A DNA stretch of 64,000 nucleotides, taken from Pseudomonas atagonensis. GTDB lineage: Bacteria > Pseudomonadota > Gammaproteobacteria > Pseudomonadales > Pseudomonadaceae. Below the pieces are notes generated by a model, which ran no database searches, had not been told where the DNA came from, and was given only the letters and a program-made list of their open reading frames with translations. Both the position numbers and the translations under genes were made by a program. The stretch spans positions 23,245 to 87,244 of the forward strand of contig NZ_VXCA01000026.1 in NCBI RefSeq assembly GCF_011369485.1, written 5' to 3'. Of the stretch, positions 36,861 to 46,443 are shown one piece after another (the first letter of the stretch is position 1; each line of letters opens with the position of its first letter).

Positions 36861-36973
36861 GATCGTTCCCATGCTCTGCGTGGGAATGCATCACTGGACG
36901 CTCCGCGTCCGCTGTTCAGGATGCGACGCAGAGCGTCGCGGGCTGCATTCCCACGCAGAGCGTGGGAACGATC
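36861..36973. repeat. Long palindromic repeat inside the xdh operon
   Basis: GATCGTTCCCATGCTCTGCG at the left end mirrors CGCAGAGCGTGGGAACGATC at the right end, with GGACGCTCCGCGTCC inside. It fills the whole xdhB-xdhC gap, starting one base after the xdhB stop, and is the same family as 34543-34644. Confidence 0.85.
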
Positions 36974-36974
36974 A

Positions 36975-39368
36975 TCAAACAACCTCGGTTTCAGTTTCGA
37001 CGGCCTTCACCGCCTTGAGCTGGCGCATCTGCTCACAGCCCCACAACACCCGCTCCGGCGTCGCCGGCGCATCGATCTGCGGTTGGTGCCTGTAGTCACC
37101 GAGGCTCGCCACCGCATCCTTGATCGCACACCACGCGGCAATCCCGAGCATGAACGGCGGCTCACCGACAGCCTTGGAGTGGAACACCGTGTCTTCCGGG
37201 TTCTTGCGGTTTTCCACCAGTTTCACCCGCAGGTCGAGCGGCATGTCCGCCACGGCCGGGATCTTGTAGCTGGCCGGGCCGTTGGTCATCAGCTTGCCTT
37301 TGTTGTTCCAGACCAGCTCTTCCATGGTCAGCCAGCCCATGCCCTGGACGAAACCGCCCTCGACCTGACCGATATCGATGGAAGGGTTCAGCGAGGCGCC
37401 GACGTCGTGAAGGATGTCGGTACGAAGCATCTTGTACTCGCCGGTCAGGGTGTCGACGATCACTTCGCAGCACGCCGCGCCGAAGGCGAAGTAGTAGAAC
37501 GGACGGCCACGGGCCTGGCTGCGGTCGTAGTAGATTTTCGGGGTCTTGTAGAACCCGGTGCTCGACAGCGATACCTGATTGAAATACGCCTGCTGGATCA
37601 GCGCTTCAAAGGTCAGGATGTGGTCGCGAACGCGCACATGACCGTTGTGGAATTCGACGTCTTCTTCGCTGACCTTGTACTGCCGTGCGGCGAATTCGAC
37701 CAGGCGTTTCTTGATGGTCTCCGCAGCGTTCTGCGCCGCTTTACCGTTCAAGTCAGCACCGCTCGATGCAGCGGTCGGCGAGGTATTGGGCACCTTGTCG
37801 GTGTTGGTCGCGGTGATCTGCACGCGGTCGATTTCGACCTGGAACACTTCGGCCACAACCTGCGCGACTTTGGTGTTCAGACCCTGACCCATTTCCGTGC
37901 CGCCGTGGTTCAGGTGAATACTGCCGTCGGTGTAGATGTGGATCAGCGCGCCGGCCTGGTTCAAGAAACTCGCGGTGAAGGAAATGCCGAATTTCACCGG
38001 GGTCAGCGCCAGACCTTTTTTCAGGATCGGGCTGTTGGCGTTGTAGCGGCGGATCGCTTCGCGGCGCTCGGCGTACTGGCTGCTTTCTTCAAGTTCCGCG
38101 GTCATCTCTTCGAGCATGTTGTGCTCGACAGTCTGGTAGTAGTGGGTGACGTTGCGCTCGGTCTTGCCGTAGTAGTTGGCCTTGCGCACGGCCAGCGGAT
38201 CGAGGTTGAGATGACGGGCAATCGCGTCCATCACTTCTTCAATCGCGACCATGCCTTGCGGGCCACCGAAACCACGGTAAGCGGTGTTCGACGCGGTGTT
38301 GGTCTTGCAGCGGTGACCGTGAATGGTCGCATCGCCCAGGTAGTACGAGTTGTCCGAGTGGAACATAGCGCGGTCAACGATCGACGCGGACAAGTCAGGC
38401 GAGCAGCCGCAGTTGCCGGCCAGATCCATGTTGATCCCGTGCAGGCGTCCGGTGCTGTCGAAACCGACGTCGTATTCGACGTAGAACGGGTGGCGCTTGC
38501 CGGTCATCAGCATGTCTTCGACGCGCGGCAGGCGCATCTTGGTCGGCTGGCCGGTGAGGTGCGCAACCACTGCGCACAGGCACGCCGGGCTGGCGGCCTG
38601 GGTTTCCTTGCCGCCGAAACCACCGCCCATGCGACGCATGTCGACGACGATTTTGTTCATCGACACGTCGAGCACTTCGGCGACCAGTTTCTGCACTTCG
38701 GTCGGGTTCTGCGTCGAGCAGTAAACGATCATGCCGCCGTCTTCGGTCGGCATCACCGAGGAGATTTGCGTCTCCAGATAAAAGTGCTCCTGACCGCCGA
38801 TGTGCAGCGTGCCTTGAATACGGTGTTCAGCGGTGGCCAGCGCCGAGACCGAATCGCCGCGCTGATGGGTGTGGCTGTCGAGCACGAAATGGCGTTTGCG
38901 CAGCGCTTCGACTACATCGAGCACTGGCTCGAGATCTTCGTATTCGATGATCGCGGCCATGGCGGCCTTGCGTGCGGTTTCCAGGTCTTTCGCGGCAACG
39001 GCCAGCACCGGCTGACCGACGAACTGCACGTCGTCGATGGCCAGCAACGGGTCGCCGGGCATCAACGGGCCGATGTCTTTCAGGCCCGGAACGTCTTCGT
39101 GGGTGATTGCAATGCGCACGCCTTCGAAGGCGTAGCACGGCGAAGTGTCGATGCTGATGATTTTCGCGTGGGCGCGGTCCGACATGCGTGCATACAGGTG
39201 CAACTGGTTCGGAAATTCCAGGCGATCATCGATGTACTGCGCTTCACCGGACACGTGCTTGGCGGCGCTGTCGTGCTTGACGCTGCGGCCGACACCGGAG
39301 GTCAGATCCTTGGCGAACAATTCAGCCAGTTCAGCCTGAGTTTTCTCTACGCCGTGATGATTAGACAT
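36975..39368 (-). CDS. xdhB: Xanthine dehydrogenase, molybdopterin-binding subunit
   Basis: 797 residues. Oxidises hypoxanthine and xanthine to urate. The N-terminal aldehyde-oxidase a/b hammerhead (about 20-130) is followed by the molybdenum domain, with GGGFGGKET, AYRGFGGPQG, FLNQAGALIHIYTDGSIHLNHGGTEMGQGLNTK and a C-terminal VGEPPFMLGIAAWCAIKDA that includes the expected active-site Glu. It partners XdhA; its start overlaps the xdhA stop by 8 bases, so translation is coupled. Confidence 0.96.
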   Translation of the reverse strand: MSNHHGVEKTQAELAELFAKDLTSGVGRSVKHDSAAKHVSGEAQYIDDRLEFPNQLHLYARMSDRAHAKIISIDTSPCYAFEGVRIAITHEDVPGLKDIGPLMPGDPLLAIDDVQFVGQPVLAVAAKDLETARKAAMAAIIEYEDLEPVLDVVEALRKRHFVLDSHTHQRGDSVSALATAEHRIQGTLHIGGQEHFYLETQISSVMPTEDGGMIVYCSTQNPTEVQKLVAEVLDVSMNKIVVDMRRMGGGFGGKETQAASPACLCAVVAHLTGQPTKMRLPRVEDMLMTGKRHPFYVEYDVGFDSTGRLHGINMDLAGNCGCSPDLSASIVDRAMFHSDNSYYLGDATIHGHRCKTNTASNTAYRGFGGPQGMVAIEEVMDAIARHLNLDPLAVRKANYYGKTERNVTHYYQTVEHNMLEEMTAELEESSQYAERREAIRRYNANSPILKKGLALTPVKFGISFTASFLNQAGALIHIYTDGSIHLNHGGTEMGQGLNTKVAQVVAEVFQVEIDRVQITATNTDKVPNTSPTAASSGADLNGKAAQNAAETIKKRLVEFAARQYKVSEEDVEFHNGHVRVRDHILTFEALIQQAYFNQVSLSSTGFYKTPKIYYDRSQARGRPFYYFAFGAACCEVIVDTLTGEYKMLRTDILHDVGASLNPSIDIGQVEGGFVQGMGWLTMEELVWNNKGKLMTNGPASYKIPAVADMPLDLRVKLVENRKNPEDTVFHSKAVGEPPFMLGIAAWCAIKDAVASLGDYRHQPQIDAPATPERVLWGCEQMRQLKAVKAVETETEVV

Positions 39369-40815
39369 AAGCGGTCACCCGAGTCTCGATGTGCGGTGTT
39401 TGCAGTTCGATGAAGTATTTGCGCAGCAGGTTCTGCGCGCTGAGCAGGCGATATTCCTTGCTAGCGCGGAAGTCCGAGAGCGGCGTGAAATCTTCGGCCA
39501 GCGCAGCGCAGGCACGCTCGATCACGGCGTTGTTGAACGGTTGGCCGATCAGTGCGGCTTCGCAATGTGCCGCGCGTTTCGGAATCGCCGCCATGCCGCC
39601 AAAGGCCATGCGGGCGTCGGTGATCATGCAGTTTTCAATGCGCAGGTTGAACGCGGCGCAGACGGCGGAAATATCATCGTCCAGACGCTTGGATACTTTG
39701 TAGGCGCGGAAGCGCTGCTCGGCGCTGGCACGCGGCACGATAATCTTCTCGATGAACTCGCTTTCCTGACGGGCAGTCACCTTGTAATCGATGAAGTAGT
39801 CATCGAGGTTCAGCGTGCGCCGGGTTTCGCCCTTGCACAGCACGACTTGCGCGCCGAGGGCGATCAGCAGCGGTGGCGAGTCACCGATCGGCGAGGCGTT
39901 GCCGATATTGCCGCCGAGGGTGCCCTGGTTGCGGATCTGCAGGGAAGCAAACCGGTGCAGCAGTTCACCGAAGTCCGGGTACTCGGCGTTCAGTGCTTCG
40001 TAGCAGTCGGAGAGGGGGGTGGCGGCGCCGATTTCGATGCGGTCATCGAAGGTTTCGATGCGCTTCATTTCAGCGACGTTGCCGACGTAGATCATCACCG
40101 GCAGGGTGCGGTGGAACTGAGTGACTTCCAACGCCAGATCGGTGCCGCCCGCGAGCAGGCGTGCTTGTGGATAAGCGTCATATAGATCGGCCAGATCAGC
40201 GACGGTCAGCGGCACCAGGCAGCGCTTGTCGCCACTATTGAGTTCGCCGATATCGGTGGGGGCGATGGCTTTCAGGCGAGCGATGGTGTCGGCTTCGCGA
40301 GCGTCGAATTGATCCGGTTGCTTGGCGCAGCAGGATTGTTCGGCGGCAGCCAGAATCGGCCGGTAGCCGGTGCAGCGGCAGAGGTTGCCGGCCAGCGCTT
40401 CGTGAGCCTTGGCATGATCCGGTGCATCGCTGTTCTTTTGCAGGGCGAACAGCGACATGACGAAGCCGGGGGTGCAGAAACCGCACTGCGAGCCATGACA
40501 CTCGACCATGGCTTTCTGCACGCTGTGCAGTTCGCCCTTGTGCTTGAGGTCTTCGACGCTGATCAGTTGTTTGCCATGCAGCGACGAAACGAACGTCAGG
40601 CACGAATTGAGGCTGCGATAACGAATGTGTTCGCGACCGCCGTCATCCGTTTGCAACTCGCCGACCACCACGGTGCAGGCGCCGCAGTCGCCGCTGGCGC
40701 AACCTTCTTTGGTGCCGGACTTACCGACGTGTTCACGCAGGTAATTGAGCACAGTCAGATTCGGGTCCAGGGCGTGCTCGCTACGGAGTTCCTGGTTAAG
40801 TAAAAACTGGATCAC
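39361..40815 (-). CDS. xdhA: Xanthine dehydrogenase, [2Fe-2S]/FAD subunit
   Basis: 484 residues. The N-terminal plant-type ferredoxin domain (CASGDCGACTVVVG) is followed by a second [2Fe-2S] domain (HGSQCGFCTPGFVMSLFAL...GNLCRCTGYRPI) and a FAD-binding domain (YPQARLLAGGTDLALEVTQ; TLGGNIGNASPIGDSPPLLIALGA). It passes electrons from XdhB to NAD+. It is the first gene of the operon, and the upstream gap holds twin palindromic operator-like sites at 40874-40910. Confidence 0.96.
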   Translation of the reverse strand: MIQFLLNQELRSEHALDPNLTVLNYLREHVGKSGTKEGCASGDCGACTVVVGELQTDDGGREHIRYRSLNSCLTFVSSLHGKQLISVEDLKHKGELHSVQKAMVECHGSQCGFCTPGFVMSLFALQKNSDAPDHAKAHEALAGNLCRCTGYRPILAAAEQSCCAKQPDQFDAREADTIARLKAIAPTDIGELNSGDKRCLVPLTVADLADLYDAYPQARLLAGGTDLALEVTQFHRTLPVMIYVGNVAEMKRIETFDDRIEIGAATPLSDCYEALNAEYPDFGELLHRFASLQIRNQGTLGGNIGNASPIGDSPPLLIALGAQVVLCKGETRRTLNLDDYFIDYKVTARQESEFIEKIIVPRASAEQRFRAYKVSKRLDDDISAVCAAFNLRIENCMITDARMAFGGMAAIPKRAAHCEAALIGQPFNNAVIERACAALAEDFTPLSDFRASKEYRLLSAQNLLRKYFIELQTPHIETRVTAYV

Positions 40816-40873
40816 GGAAGGCCTCGCAGACTCATTATTGTTGTTAACCGACGTGAACCGAATTTAGCAGGTC

Positions 40874-40910
40874 TGACTTTTCGGTCAATGGTTTTCTGAC
40901 TTAAAGGTCA
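40874..40910. promoter_or_regulatory. Twin palindromic operator-like sites upstream of xdhA
   Basis: TGACTTTTCGGTCA (40874-40887) and TGACTTAAAGGTCA (40897-40910) share TGACTT-N3-GGTCA and are spaced 23 bases start to start, about two helical turns. They lie 60-95 bases upstream of the xdhA start and about 170-210 upstream of the divergent gntR. A dimeric regulator binding cooperatively is suggested; the protein is not identified. Confidence 0.55.
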
Positions 40911-41082
40911 GGAAAATGCGTTTCGTCGATCGACAACGTGTCTATTCAGTATTGACCCTCATCGGTCACCCCGCTTTTTTGCGGGATTCGTGCCAAAAAC
41001 CGCTGAGTGGGCACTCCGCCATGACCGCGCATTTGCGCTACACTGCGCCGCTTGTGCAGATCGAAGAGTTTGAAGGACAACC

Positions 41083-41742
41083 ATGACGTTCAAGGCGCCG
41101 GACAGCCTCGCCGAGCAAATCGCTCACCACCTCGCCGAACGCATCATTCGTGGCGAAATGAAGCCGGGAGAGCGCATTCAGGAACAGAAGGTCACGCTGG
41201 CACTCAATGTCAGCCGCGGATCGGTCCGCGAAGCCTTGCTGATCCTCGAGCGCCGCCACCTGATCGCGATCCTGCCTCGCCGTGGCGCACACGTCACCGA
41301 GCTGACGGCGCACAAGGTGCAGAGCCTGTGCACGCTGATGAGCGAGCTGTACATCCTGCTCGGCAACTCGGTGGCCAACGGCTGGAAAGTGCAGTCCGAC
41401 ATGGCGCCGTTCGTGCAGATCCAGCAGCGCCTGACCGCCAGCTACGAGCGTCAGGACATCCGCACGTTCGTCGACGACAGCTTCGCGGTGATGCGCGCCG
41501 CCTATCCGTTCGCTAACAACCCGTACCTGCAAGAGACCGTCGAGAACCTGCAGCCGGCCATGAGTCGCGCGTATTTCCTCGCCCTCGAACAGCGCAAGGC
41601 GGAAATGAGCGAGTTCCTCGAACTGTTCGAACGCTTGCTGGCCGCCGTGCTCGCCCGTGATTTGCCGCAGATCCGCATCGTGCTGACGGCATACGCCCAG
41701 CGCAGCTGCGATCTGGTGGTGTCTGCCCTGACGGTTGCCTAA
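41083..41742 (+). CDS. GntR-family transcriptional regulator
   Basis: 219 residues (MTFKAPDSLAEQIAHHLAERIIRGEMKPGERIQEQKVTLALNVSRGSVREALLILERRHLIAILPRRGAHVTEL). The winged helix fills residues about 8-75 and the rest is helical, FCD-like in layout. It is divergent from xdhA and 2 bases from smc. It is a candidate for controlling the xdh operon, although its co-directional placement with smc is conserved in Pseudomonas. The ligand is unknown. Confidence 0.87.
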   Translation: MTFKAPDSLAEQIAHHLAERIIRGEMKPGERIQEQKVTLALNVSRGSVREALLILERRHLIAILPRRGAHVTELTAHKVQSLCTLMSELYILLGNSVANGWKVQSDMAPFVQIQQRLTASYERQDIRTFVDDSFAVMRAAYPFANNPYLQETVENLQPAMSRAYFLALEQRKAEMSEFLELFERLLAAVLARDLPQIRIVLTAYAQRSCDLVVSALTVA

Positions 41743-41744
41743 GC

Positions 41745-44700
41745 GTGCGGCTCAAGTGCATCAAACTGGCGGGATTCAAATCCTTCGTCGACCCGACCAC
41801 GGTGAACTTCCCCAGTAACATGGCGGCGGTCGTCGGGCCGAACGGTTGCGGCAAGTCGAATATTATCGACGCCGTGCGCTGGGTGATGGGCGAAAGCTCG
41901 GCGAAGAACCTGCGTGGCGAGTCGATGACCGACGTCATCTTCAACGGCTCGACCAGCCGCAAGCCGGTGAGTCAGGCCAGTATCGAGCTGGTCTTCGACA
42001 ATTCCGACGGCACCTTGCTGGGCGAATACGCGGCGTACGCGGAAATTTCCATCCGCCGTAAAGTCACCCGCGACAGCCAGACCACGTATTACCTCAACGG
42101 CACCAAATGCCGTCGTCGCGACATCACCGATATCTTTCTCGGCACCGGCCTCGGCCCGCGCAGCTACTCGATCATCGAGCAGGGGATGATCTCCAAGCTT
42201 ATCGAATCCAAGCCGGAAGACCTGCGTAACTTCATCGAAGAAGCCGCCGGCATTTCCAAGTACAAGGAGCGCCGGCGCGAGACGGAAAACCGCATCCGTC
42301 GCACCCACGAAAACCTTGCCCGTCTGACCGACCTGCGCGAAGAGCTCGAACGTCAACTCGAACGGCTGCACCGCCAGGCCGAAGCGGCGAAGAAGTATCA
42401 GGAATTCAAGGCCGAGGAGCGTCAGCTCAAGGCGCAGCTGTCGGCCCTGCGCTGGCAGGATCTCAACGATCAGGTCGGCCAGCGTGAGTCGATCATCGGC
42501 ACCCAGGAAATCAGTTTCGAAGCGTTGGTCGCCGAGCAGCGTAATGCCGACGCGGCCATCGAACGCCTGCGCGACGGGCACCATGATCTGTCTGAGCGCT
42601 TCAATCTGGTGCAAGGGCGCTTTTATTCTGTCGGCGGCGACATCGCCCGGGTCGAGCAGAGCATTCAGCATGGCCAGCAACGTTTGCGTCAGTTGCAGGA
42701 CGACTTGAAAGAAGCCGAACGCGCACGCCTGGAAACCGAATCGCACCTGGGCCACGACCGTACGTTGCTGCTGACCCTCGGCGAAGAGTTGGACATGCTC
42801 ACCCCCGAGCAGGAAGTCACCAGCGCTGCCGCCGAAGAGGCCGCCGCTGCGCTGGAAGATTCCGAAAGCGTCATGCACGGCTGGCAGGAGCAGTGGGACA
42901 CATTCAACCTGACCGCCGCCGAACCGCGCCGTCAGGCCGAAGTGCAGCAGTCGCGCATCCAGCAATTGGAAACCAGCATGGAACGCCTCGCCGATCGGCA
43001 GAAGCGTCTCGGCGAAGAACGCGCGCTGCTCTCGGCTGATCCCGAAGACGCAGCGATCATGGCGCTCAACGAGCAGCTCGCCGAGTCCGAAGCGACGCTC
43101 GAAGATTTACAGACCAGCGAAGAAGCGCAGGTCGAAAAGCTTGAACAACTGCGTCAGGAGTTGCAGCAGGCGCTGACCGCGCAGCAGCAGGCACAGGGTG
43201 ATTTGCAGCGCCTCAACGGTCGTCTCGCGTCCCTTGAAGCCTTGCAACAAGCCGCGCTCGATCCGGGCACCGGCACCGCTGAATGGCTAAAGGAACACAA
43301 CCTCGCCGAGCGTCCGCGTCTGGCCGAAGGCCTGAAAGTCGAGGCCGGTTGGGAATTGGCGGTGGAAACCGTGCTCGGCGCCGATCTGCAAGCGGTGCTG
43401 GTCGACAATTTCAGCGGCTTCGATCTGTCCGGTTTCACTCAGGGCGATTTGCGCCTGCTCAGCCCGGCCAGCGAGGGCGTGCGGGTGGCGGGCAGCCTGC
43501 TGGATAAAGTCGAGGCACAGGTCGATTTGTCGCCGTGGCTGGGTCAGGTCAAACCGGTCGATAGCCTGGAGCAGGCGCTGGCCTTGCGCGGGCAGTTAAG
43601 CGCAGGCCAAAGCCTGATCAGTCGTGACGGTTACTGGGTCGGCCGACACTTCCTGCGTGTACGCCGGGCCAGTGAAGCGGAAAGCGGCATGCTCGCCCGT
43701 GGCCAGGAAATCGAAGCGCTGCAGCTTGAGCGTGAGGAGAAAGAAGCCACCGTCGAGGCCATGGAAACCCGCTTGCAAACCCTGCGCGCGCAACAGCGTC
43801 AGCAGGAAAACGGCCGCGAACATTTGCGTCGTTTGCTGCAAGACGAAGCGCGCCAGCAAGGTGAACTCAAAGCCCAGTTGTCTGCCGGTAAAGCCAAGGC
43901 CGAACAACTGACCTTGCGCCGTACTCGCCTCGATGAAGAACTGGTCGAACTTGGCGAGCAACGCGAACTCGAGCACGAGCAGATCGGCGAAGCGCGCATG
44001 CAGTTGCAGGAAGCCCTCGACGCGATGGCGCTGGACACTGAACAGCGCGAGTTGCTGCTGGCCCAGCGCGACAGCCTGCGCGAGCGTCTTGATCGGGTGC
44101 GTCAGGAGGCGCGGCAGCATAAGGATCACGCGCACCAATTGGCCGTGCGTCTCGGCTCGTTGCGCGCCCAGCACGACTCCACGCGTCAGGCGCTGGAACG
44201 TCTCGAAATGCAGGCTGAACGCCTGACCGAAAAACGCGAACAGTTGAGTCTCAATCTGGAAGAGGGCGAGGCGCCGCTGGAAGAGCTGCGCCTGAAACTC
44301 GAAGAGCTGCTCGACAAGCGCATGACCGTCGACGAAGAACTCAAGACCGCGCAGATCGCTCTGGAAGACGCCGACCGCGAACTGCGCGACGCGGAAAAAC
44401 GCCGGACTCAGGCCGAGCAGCAATCACAGCTGATACGCGGTCAGCTCGAACAACAGCGCATGGAATGGCAAGCCCTGACCGTGCGCCGCAAGGCCTTGCA
44501 GGATCAACTGCTCGAAGACGGCTACGATCTCAATGGCGTGCTCGCGACATTGACCGCGCAAGCCAGTGAACGCGAAGCCGAAGAAGAACTCGAACGGATC
44601 AATGCGCGGATTCAACGCCTGGGCGCGATCAACCTCGCGGCCATCGACGAATACACGCAACAATCCGAGCGTAAACGTTATCTGGACGCGCAGGACGCCG

Positions 44701-45233
44701 ATCTGGTCGAAGCACTCGAGACCCTGGAAAACGTTATCCGCAAGATCGACAAGGAAACCCGTAACCGCTTCAAAGATACCTTTGATCAGATCAATGGCGG
44801 TTTGCAGGCGCTTTTCCCAAAAGTTTTCGGTGGCGGGCGCGCCTATTTGGAACTGACGGGCGAAGATCTACTCGATACAGGGGTGACGATCATGGCGCAG
44901 CCGCCAGGGAAGAAGAACAGCACCATCCATTTGCTCTCCGGCGGGGAAAAAGCCCTGACCGCGCTGGCACTGGTTTTTGCGATCTTCAAATTGAATCCGG
45001 CGCCGTTCTGCATGCTTGATGAAGTTGACGCGCCACTGGATGACGCTAACGTTGGACGCTACGCACGATTGGTTAAAGAGATGTCGCAGACCGTGCAGTT
45101 CATCTACATCACCCACAACAAGATCGCCATGGAAATGGCCGAGCAATTGATGGGTGTGACGATGCATGAGCCGGGTTGTTCGCGACTGGTGGCCGTGGAT
45201 GTCGAGGAGGCGATGGCGATGGTGGACGCCTGA
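41745..45233 (+). CDS. smc: Chromosome segregation protein SMC
   Basis: 1162 residues from a GTG at 41745 (MRLKCIKLAGFKSFVDPTTVNFPSNMAAVVGPNGCGKSNIIDAVRWVMGE). Walker A is GPNGCGKS at about residues 32-39. Long coiled coils flank a hinge at about 500-650. The C-terminal head has the signature LLSGGEKALTALALVFAIFK and Walker B PFCMLDEVDAPLDD. It condenses and segregates DNA, normally with ScpAB, which is not in this window. It is translated 2 bases after the gntR stop. Confidence 0.97.
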   Translation: MRLKCIKLAGFKSFVDPTTVNFPSNMAAVVGPNGCGKSNIIDAVRWVMGESSAKNLRGESMTDVIFNGSTSRKPVSQASIELVFDNSDGTLLGEYAAYAEISIRRKVTRDSQTTYYLNGTKCRRRDITDIFLGTGLGPRSYSIIEQGMISKLIESKPEDLRNFIEEAAGISKYKERRRETENRIRRTHENLARLTDLREELERQLERLHRQAEAAKKYQEFKAEERQLKAQLSALRWQDLNDQVGQRESIIGTQEISFEALVAEQRNADAAIERLRDGHHDLSERFNLVQGRFYSVGGDIARVEQSIQHGQQRLRQLQDDLKEAERARLETESHLGHDRTLLLTLGEELDMLTPEQEVTSAAAEEAAAALEDSESVMHGWQEQWDTFNLTAAEPRRQAEVQQSRIQQLETSMERLADRQKRLGEERALLSADPEDAAIMALNEQLAESEATLEDLQTSEEAQVEKLEQLRQELQQALTAQQQAQGDLQRLNGRLASLEALQQAALDPGTGTAEWLKEHNLAERPRLAEGLKVEAGWELAVETVLGADLQAVLVDNFSGFDLSGFTQGDLRLLSPASEGVRVAGSLLDKVEAQVDLSPWLGQVKPVDSLEQALALRGQLSAGQSLISRDGYWVGRHFLRVRRASEAESGMLARGQEIEALQLEREEKEATVEAMETRLQTLRAQQRQQENGREHLRRLLQDEARQQGELKAQLSAGKAKAEQLTLRRTRLDEELVELGEQRELEHEQIGEARMQLQEALDAMALDTEQRELLLAQRDSLRERLDRVRQEARQHKDHAHQLAVRLGSLRAQHDSTRQALERLEMQAERLTEKREQLSLNLEEGEAPLEELRLKLEELLDKRMTVDEELKTAQIALEDADRELRDAEKRRTQAEQQSQLIRGQLEQQRMEWQALTVRRKALQDQLLEDGYDLNGVLATLTAQASEREAEEELERINARIQRLGAINLAAIDEYTQQSERKRYLDAQDADLVEALETLENVIRKIDKETRNRFKDTFDQINGGLQALFPKVFGGGRAYLELTGEDLLDTGVTIMAQPPGKKNSTIHLLSGGEKALTALALVFAIFKLNPAPFCMLDEVDAPLDDANVGRYARLVKEMSQTVQFIYITHNKIAMEMAEQLMGVTMHEPGCSRLVAVDVEEAMAMVDA

Positions 45234-45492
45234 GTCAGCGCGGCGTAGGAGAGGTATTAGAGGCTTGTAGGACTTTTTTACCTTCTTCGACTTGCTGGCC
45301 AATCGACATATTCGCGCAAGCCAACGAGACAGACGGTGTAAAGTTGTCTTTGGTCGTGCTAGTTTAATGTCAATTTTTCGTATACGTGGGCAAAACGCCT
45401 GTCAGAACATAGAGTTGGCGCCACGTTTTAAAGCGGTTTACGCAGTGTAAACCCCTTATTTTTCAGCATTTTTTATAGAGGCACGGGATTAC

Positions 45493-46356
45493 ATGGAAAT
45501 CGGTCTGCGCGAGTGGCTGATCGTCATCGGCATCATTGTGATAGCCGGTATTCTTTTCGATGGCTGGCGCCGTATGCGCGGCGGCAAGGGAAAACTGAAA
45601 TTCCGTCTTGACCGAAACCTGTCCAACTTGCCGGACGAGGACACCAGCGCCGAGCTGTTGGGCCCGGCCCGCGTTCTGGACACGCACAAAGAACCGCAAC
45701 TGGACGAACATGATCTGCCGTCGGTGAGCATGCCGGCCCGCGAAGCACGCGAGCCTCGCGAATCCGGCTCGAAGCGTGGCAAGCGTGGCAGCAACGGTCC
45801 GGCCCAGGGCGACCTGAATCTTGATCTGGATCTGGACGGCGGCCCGAGCTTCAGCAGCCGTGACGATGACTTCGTCGAAGACAGCAAGCCAACGCCTGCG
45901 GTTGCCGACAAAGATCAGCCACAAGCTGAAGAAGTCCTGGTGATCAGCGTGATCTGCCGCGACGCTGCTGGCTTCAAAGGCCCGGCGCTGTTGCAGAACA
46001 TCCTGGAAAGCGGTCTGCGTTTTGGCGAGATGGATATTTTCCACCGCCATGAAAGCATGGCCGGCAACGGTGAAGTGCTGTTCTCCATGGCCAACGCGGT
46101 AAAGCCGGGCATTTTCGATCTGGACGACATCGACCATTTCAGCACCCCGGCGGTGAGCTTCTTCCTCGGCCTGCCAGGCCCGCGTCATCCGAAGCAAGCC
46201 TTCGACGTGATGGTGGCCGCAGCCCGCAAGCTGTCGCAGGAACTGAACGGCGAGTTGAAAGATGACCAGCGTAGTGTCCTGACCGCGCAGACCATCGAGC
46301 ACTACCGTCAGCGCATCGTCGAGTTCGAACGTCGCGCCCTGACCCAGAAGCGCTGA
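45493..46356 (+). CDS. zipA: Cell division protein ZipA
   Basis: 287 residues. An N-terminal membrane anchor (EIGLREWLIVIGIIVIAGILFDGWRRMRGGKGKLKF) is followed by a charged, flexible linker (about 40-145) and a C-terminal FtsZ-binding domain (VLVISVICRDAAGFKGPALLQNILESGLRFGEMDIFHRHESMAGNGEVLFSMANAVKPGIFDLDDIDHFSTPAVSFFLGLPGP). It tethers the Z ring to the inner membrane. It lies 259 bases after smc and upstream of ligA. Confidence 0.96.
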   Translation: MEIGLREWLIVIGIIVIAGILFDGWRRMRGGKGKLKFRLDRNLSNLPDEDTSAELLGPARVLDTHKEPQLDEHDLPSVSMPAREAREPRESGSKRGKRGSNGPAQGDLNLDLDLDGGPSFSSRDDDFVEDSKPTPAVADKDQPQAEEVLVISVICRDAAGFKGPALLQNILESGLRFGEMDIFHRHESMAGNGEVLFSMANAVKPGIFDLDDIDHFSTPAVSFFLGLPGPRHPKQAFDVMVAAARKLSQELNGELKDDQRSVLTAQTIEHYRQRIVEFERRALTQKR

Positions 46357-46443
46357 TTGATAAGATTGCCTCGTCTTGAAGAGGCAATCGGCAATATAGA
46401 TTGAGCAGCCTCGGCTGCTCTTTTGCTTTATGAGAGAACACCC

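Noticed and set aside
36720..39413. 897-codon plus-strand open frame opposite xdhB
   Set aside because: The composition is that of a reversed coding frame, and xdhB is intact with all family motifs on the minus strand.
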